Shown: piece after piece, positions 58,645 to 64,000 of the stretch
Layout of the letters: every line of letters starts with the position of its first letter
Position numbering within the stretch: the stretch's first letter is position 1
Source of the DNA: Argentina anserina
Taxonomy: Eukaryota > Streptophyta > Magnoliopsida > Rosales > Rosaceae
Assembly (NCBI RefSeq): GCF_933775445.1
Contig: NC_065877.1
Span: forward strand, 30,318,001-30,382,000
Length of the DNA: 64,000 nt
Direction: 5' to 3'
Made by a program: the position numbers and the translations under genes
Notes under the pieces: generated by a model
The model's database searches: none
Told to the model about the DNA's origin: nothing
The model's input: the letters and a program-made list of their open reading frames with translations, nothing else

Positions 58645-60216
58645 ATGGGTTTCTCCAAGGAATTCGTAGCTGATAAACCCCATGCAGTTTTTATTCCAGT
58701 TCCAGCTCAAAGCCACATAACCGGAATGCTCAAATTAGCGAGGCTTCTCCACCATAGAGGTTTCCACATTACCTTTGTCAACACAGAGTTCAACCACAGA
58801 CGATTTCTTAAATCTCTAGGACCCAACTCCCTCGATGGTTTGCCTGATTTCAGGTTTGAAACCATTCCGGATGGCCTTCCGAGCTCAGACGAAGATGCCA
58901 CCCAAGATGTCGACTTAGTTTCTGATGCTATCATGAAAGATAAGCTTCTGGCTCCTTGTCTAGAACTACTGTTGAAGCTCAACGACCAAGACAGTGGTCC
59001 TCCGGTGACTTCTGTCGTCTGCGATGGTTTCATGCCGTTCACCATCTTAGCTGCTGAAGAGCTTGGAGTGCCTGCAGTAGTGTATTTCACTATTTCTGCT
59101 TGCAGCTTTCTGGGATATGAACAATATCCCACTTTGGTGGAAAAAGGACTCGCACCACTCAAAGGTACTGATAATGATCAATGAATATAGATTCACTAAG
59201 TACCTTGCATGTGTTTTAATTATTGAAAAGATCTTATAAACTTGATCTGGCCATTTTCCTTTACTAATTACATGGTTCTGGGTGTTGTAGACGAGAGCTG
59301 CTTGACAAATGGGTTCTTGGACATGGTATTAGATTGGATTCCAGGAATGAAAGATATCCGTTTGAGGGATTTACCTACCCACTTTCGAACTACGAACCCC
59401 GATAACATCTTGTTCAACTTCATGCTCCAAACCATTCATAGAGTTGATAAAGCTTGTGCAGTAATTGTTCATACTTTTGATGCCTTGGAGCCTCATGTTC
59501 TGGAGGCTCTCTCATCTATGCCGAAGCTCCCACCTGTTTATGCAATTGGGCCTCAACAACTACACCTCAATCAATTACCAGATGACCCTTTGAAGAATAT
59601 GGGACACAGTCTATGGAAAGAAGAGACTGAGTGTCTCGAATGGCTTGATTCTAAGGAGCCTAATTCAGTGATCTATGTAAGTTTTGGTAGTATAGCGGTA
59701 ATGTCACAGCAGCATCTTATAGAGTTTGGTTGGGGACTTGCAAATAGTAATATTTCCTTCATCTGGGTCATCAGACCCGATCTGGTTGTGGGTGAGTCGG
59801 CGATTCTGCCACCGGAGTTTGTAGCTGAAACCAAAGAAAGAGGTCTCATTGCAAGTTGGTGTCCGCAAGAGCAGGTGCTAAACCACCCATCAGTTGGAGG
59901 ATTTTTGACACACTGCGGTTGGAACTCGATTCTTGAGAGTTTGTGTGCAGGTGTGCCAGTGCTATGTTGGCCGTTCTTTGCTGACCAACAAACAAATTGT
60001 TGGTTTGCTTGTAATGAATGGGGAATTGGCATGGAGATTAGTAATGATGTCAAGAGAGATGAAGTTGAGAAGCTTGTTAGAGAGTTGATGGAGGGAGAGA
60101 AGGGCGAGGAAATGAAAAATAAGGCCTTGGAGTGGAAAAAGCTTGCCGAAGAAGCTACTGCTCCCCACGGTTCATCATCGAAAAATTTGGACAATTTAGT
60201 GAATCAAATGCTGTAA
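58645..60216 (+). CDS. UGT85-family UDP-glucosyltransferase, array copy 5
   Basis: Exons 58645-59164 and 59291-60216, phase-1 intron, 481 aa. H24 lies in PAQSHITGML (other plus-strand copies have SHIKAML) and D127 in VVCDGFM. The PSPG box reads WCPQEQVLNHPSVGGF, THCGWNSILES, VLCWPFFADQQ, with the common Cys at position 20, unlike copies 1-4. Exon 2 is very close to that of copy 4 by eye, which suggests duplication before or after the gypsy element inserted between them. It ends at NLVNQML, slightly shorter than its neighbours. No defects. Confidence 0.92.
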
Positions 60217-60919
60217 ACAGAGAGTTAGATTTGCACAATATTTTTGATGATAATGTTTTATAACTAGTGGATCGAATAATCATGTAATATGTATCATTTG
60301 CAATTACAATTTGTGTTTTTGATTTAAGAATCAGTGAGTTGCAGAGTGAATTAGGAATGACCTTGGTGAGTTGGTTGGTTCGTTGGCTTTAACCATCGCG
60401 ACAGCATTGAAGTCTACTGCTATGGAAGGTCTTTGGAGGTATTGCCGGTCTGTAGTATAACGAAACCGCATACTGAGGGTGATGCATTGTGCATCACTAG
60501 TGCACTGTCAAAAACAGAGTTAGACGTAACTGAGATCGGGGCAGTGTTAGGAGTCCGTTTGCTGATACAAGAAGTGAATTGGAAGCGTGTGTGTAAAAAA
60601 GCCAACCATATGTAGCTCATGGTTTGGCATAAGAGAACTGCTTTAAAGATGGTGCAGTATTGTGAACTCTTGTTAATGGATACGTCCGCAGATGTTAATA
60701 CACTGTTATCAGTCACACTCTGGCCCAACAAATAAACGCAGCACAACTATACAACCAAATCTTGAGCCAAACACACTTGAAAAAGACTAGTTTCTTGAGA
60801 CTACCAAATACCAATTCCATCATATCCTTTCAATCTACTAAGCGGAGTAGACATTACTTCGAATAACATTATTCTTATACAAATATAACATTTAGCCAAA
60901 CAATTTTACCCCGAAACAT
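60217..60919. other. Spacer between two convergent UGT85 genes
   Basis: 3' UTRs of copies 5 and 6. The small open frame 60433-60615 shows no domain. No inverted-repeat element is recognised. Confidence 0.4.
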
Positions 60920-62475
60920 TCAGCATTTCCGCAGTAGAACTTGATTCACTAGGTTGTCCAGATTTTTGAATGAAGAACCCTCTGGAGCCGTGGCTTCTTC
61001 CGCAAGTTTCTTCCACTCCATGACCTTACTCTTCATCTTCTTACCCTTCTCTCCTTCCACCAAATCCCTAAGAAGCTTCTCTACTTCGTCTCTCTTGACA
61101 TTGTTGCTAATCTCCATCCCAATGCCCCATTTGCTACAAGTATAGAAACAGTTTGTTTGCTGGTCACCAAAGACTGGCCAACAAAGCATCGGGACTCCGG
61201 CTGTCAGACTCTCAACTGTCGAATTCCAGCCGCAGTGTGTAAGGAACCCTCCGACTGAAGGATGATGAAGCAGTTCCTCTTGTGGACACCAAGTTGCTAT
61301 TAGACCTCTTTCTTTGGTTTCTGCAACAAATTCAGGTGGTAGAATAGCTGATTCTCCGAGAACAAGATCAGGCCTAATTACCCACAAGAAATGAAATTTG
61401 CTATTTGCAAGTGCCCAAGCAAACTCTACAAGCTGTTTTGGTGTCAAGACCGCTACGCTTCCAAAGTTCACATAAACAACTGAATTTGGCACTCTATCCT
61501 TCAACCATTCAAGGCACTCATTTTCTTCTTTCAGCAGACTGTATCCCACAGACTCCAAAGGATCATCTGGAATCTGATTCAGAAGTAACTCGATAGGGCC
61601 AATTGTATAAACAGGTGGCCAACCAATCATAGAAGAGATAGCATCCAAAACATCATGTTCCAAAGCATCAAAAGTAAGTAATACAACCGCAGAAGCTCTG
61701 TGAACGATATCCGTGCCTTCCAGGCAGAAGTTCAGCAAAGGGTCATTGGGATTTGTTGTTTGGAAAAAGCTAGGGAGATCCCTCAAACGAATATCTTTCA
61801 TTCCTGGAATCCAATCTATCTTTTGGTCCAGAAATCCATTTGTGAACCAGCTGTCATCTGCAACGCCCAAGTCACAAGTTACTGATACCATATGCATCAA
61901 AATTATGAAACAACTGCATGTCAATATGTATATCTATGTATGTATATCTACGTTTATCTAGTTATATAGTCACCTTTTAATGGAGCAAGACCTTTCTGGA
62001 CCAAAGTGCGAAATTGTGTGAATCCCATGAACGAGGATGCAGAAACAGTATAGAAGAGTGCTACAGGGACTCCAATTTCTTCAGCTGCTATGATGGTGAA
62101 CAAGGACATGAAACCATCTGAAACGATGCAAGTCACTGGAGGATTAGTCTCAGTATTATTTAGTTTTATGAGCAGATCACGGAAAGGAGCCAAGAACTTT
62201 TTTCGGACAGAGTCGCAAAGTAAAGTGAGGTCTTGAGCGGCATCTTCCTTTGAATCTGGAAGGCCATCTGGAATGGTTTCAAACTGAAAATCAGTGAAGC
62301 CATCTTGACAATTGGGTCCTAGCGACTTGAGGAACCGCTTCTGATTGAACTCTGTGTTGACAAAGGTTATATAAAAACCTCTGCGGTGTAGGAGTTTTGC
62401 CAATTTAAGCACAGCCTTTATGTGGCTTTGAGCAGGACCTGGAATACAAACAGCATGGGGCTTACTAGAGAACAT
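60920..62475 (-). CDS. UGT85-family UDP-glucosyltransferase, array copy 6 (inverted)
   Basis: The only member on the minus strand. Exons 61974-62475 and 60920-61857, 116-bp phase-1 intron, 479 aa. The ATG at 62475 (MFSSKPHAVCIP) was chosen because it aligns with the others; an in-frame upstream ATG would add about 17 residues. H18 in PAQSHIKAVL and D120 in CIVSDGFM form the catalytic pair. The PSPG box reads WCPQEELLHHPSVGGF, THCGWNSTVES, MLCWPVFGDQQ, with Cys at position 20 as in copy 5. It is the most diverged intact member by eye (FYITFVNTEFNQKRF, CQDGFTDFQF). Confidence 0.92.
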
Positions 62476-62530
62476 CTTAGAACGTCCCAACTCTGTGTGT
62501 GCGTGTGTGTCTACTAACAGATACACATCA

Positions 62531-62536
62531 TTTATA
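62531..62536 (-). promoter_or_regulatory. TATA box of UGT85 array copy 6
   Basis: On the minus strand, TATAAATG, about 56 bases before the ATG at 62475. This position argues for the downstream ATG, since an upstream start would leave almost no leader. Confidence 0.5.
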
Positions 62537-63285
62537 GGCTAGTGGGCTACATTTTGACGGGGACCTTTTGCAGAATCTCTACAACTCCAGATTGAATGAG
62601 CAAATCTAGACGGTGCAACCAGCCAACCACCATTCATTACCTAATCCAGTTAGAACTCTGAAAAATGAGTCCAGTTTGGGCGAGAGTAGTATGACAAGTA
62701 AAAAAAACATGATGTGAAAAATGATATAAATAGAATCAAATCATGTGTAGATGAGAAGTTTGACTTACCGGTAAAATTTTCTCCTCAAATTGTTATAATA
62801 ATTGTACTATGAGTTTATAGATATTCTCACTTTCTAATAAGTGCCTAGAGCTCAGCAGGGGAACAATCCCGCACAGTGATCAATATGGACACTCCAGTTC
62901 AATGTCAGTGACCTTCAACGTACCCAAGATGGGATTCTATACTAATCTGATAACTCTCACTTCCCCTTATCTCCTGCAATATAGCGCAGCCAGACGGAGT
63001 AACAAGTAGCAGCATCAAGTACTAATATTATTGCCACTTCAAATTCTTGTGGGCAAAATGGCTACAAGTAGTTTCCAATCAACGAGTGAAATTTTCATAA
63101 TAACTTTGTAAAAGAAAAAAGGAAAAAATTTCAGTCTCCCTTCCTGTGGAATAATATTAGGACGGACGGAAAGTAAGAATTCAACGACTTTGAACTAAGA
63201 CCGTATCCAGTCATTTTATCAAACACCTTGTGTGCCAGAACTGGTCTAGAAATGGTTTGCGAAACCCACAAGTCAAATCGGTGCT
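62537..63285. other. Spacer upstream of UGT85 array copy 6
   Basis: Promoter side of the minus-strand gene. No further gene or element is recognised. Confidence 0.4.
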
Positions 63286-64000
63286 CAGGGCCGGTCCTGA
63301 GGTTTCCGGGGCTCGAAGCGACGAGACAAATTGGGGCATTTTGTCAAAAAAAAAAATTGAAACAATAAATTTTGAAACAACAAAACATAGCAATAAAACT
63401 TTCAATAATAATAAAATGCTATAATGTTTGAAACAAAAATATAAAAAGTTACAAATATCAGTACATTTTTACTCACAAATTTCCCTTCTTGCATTTTTGG
63501 AAGTAAAAGTGTCAATTAAGTACAAACACTCAAGCTTTTCCGCCAACTCCTTTTCAATCGATAACATAGCCAAATCATCAAGTCTTTCTTGAGACATAGT
63601 TGATCGAAGATAAGATTTGATCAACTTTAACTTCGAAAAGCTTCTCTTAGCACATGCAACAGTAACAAGTATGGTTAACAAAAGTTTGTAAGCAATCCAA
63701 GCATGTATAACTGCTATCTTTACTCATTTCAAAGTGCTTATAAATTGTTGTTCTACATAATGTAAGATGTAGTTCCATCATAAATGTTAGTAAAAGACTA
63801 AAAGTAATATAACAACAAATATAAATACAAGTAATTGTTGTATTATATTACAAAATTGCTCATGTAATACATTGTCTCAACCAACAAGGTTTTGTATTGA
63901 CTTACATTGTCAATATCTTTTGTCCACAAAGTCAAAAAATATTGACTTACTGATATCCTTGAAAGATCAATACATTCTTAGAGGGGTCTCACACATAGAA
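63286..64000 (-). mobile_element. hAT (Tip100-like) transposon end, continues past the window
   Basis: Starts CAGGGCCGGTCCTGAGG, a typical hAT terminus. The C-terminal end of its transposase follows on the minus strand. The other end is outside the window. Confidence 0.72.
63469..63681 (-). pseudogene. hAT transposase C-terminal dimerisation domain, fragment
   Basis: Text VTVACAKRSFSKLKLIKSYLRS, then TMSQERLDDLAMLSIE, is the hallmark hATC dimerisation region of the zinc-finger MYM-type-1-like hAT transposases. Only this C-terminal part (about 70 residues) is open; upstream transposase exons, if any, lie to the right or are lost. Whether the copy is functional cannot be judged here. Confidence 0.78.

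Noticed and set aside
62476..62526. Longer N-terminus for UGT85 copy 6
   Set aside because: The upstream ATG would place the start almost on the TATA box, and the added residues match no other copy.
1..64000. CRISPR arrays, operons, phage or other prokaryotic systems
   Set aside because: No regularly spaced identical repeats or compact co-directional bacterial genes; introns and plant transposons show nuclear plant DNA.

Overview
This is plant nuclear DNA, and almost certainly from a eudicot. The genes carry GT-AG introns, the spacers are AT-rich, and the window is full of plant transposons. The protein-coding genes are plant-type: a Golgi UDP-arabinose 4-epimerase, a plant PAT1, a TIFY/JAZ protein, and a tandem array of UGT85-type glucosyltransferases. 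A rosid, perhaps a member of the Rosaceae, is possible, but the sequence does not prove it.

Left part (1-23 kb): single-copy genes. A UDP-arabinose 4-epimerase gene (minus strand, 645-2438) is cut inside its eighth exon by an LTR retrotransposon whose 3' terminus occupies 1-644. Next come a Mutator-like foldback element (3641-4274) and a GC-rich hAT-like fragment. A complete PAT1 decapping-factor gene (plus, 6044-10430) converges on a complete 18-exon carnosine N-methyltransferase-like gene (minus, 11464-17506). A long LTR fragment (about 18.65-20.69 kb, minus) precedes a three-exon JAZ8-like TIFY gene (minus, 20999-22133).

Middle part (23-30 kb): transposon-rich. It holds a decayed PIF/Harbinger element with remnants of both of its genes, a 332-bp insertion flanked by a 25-bp exact repeat, and a foldback MITE. 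The first UGT85-like relic starts at 28.8 kb.

Right part (30-62.5 kb): a UGT85 array. There are six apparently intact two-exon genes (487, 487, 491, 486, 481 and 479 aa). Five lie on the plus strand and the last one is inverted. Two relics accompany them. All share one intron at the same place and phase, and all keep the PSPG sugar-donor box. They probably glucosylate small lipophilic acceptors in the cytosol; the acceptors cannot be read from sequence. Between them lie a small two-exon secreted cysteine-rich peptide gene (32626-32894), a broken LRX fragment, a 5S-rRNA-like Cassandra LTR (46188-46452), a long inverted repeat (44571-44825), a second MULE-like element (46861-48651), and a chromodomain Ty3/gypsy retrotransposon (52405-58188). 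That retrotransposon has an intact pol reading frame but a damaged gag. The window ends in a hAT transposon (63286 onward).

No prokaryotic-type system is present. The points most worth following up are the secreted peptide gene, the long inverted repeat, the LTR-broken epimerase, and the UGT85 array with its sequence split.
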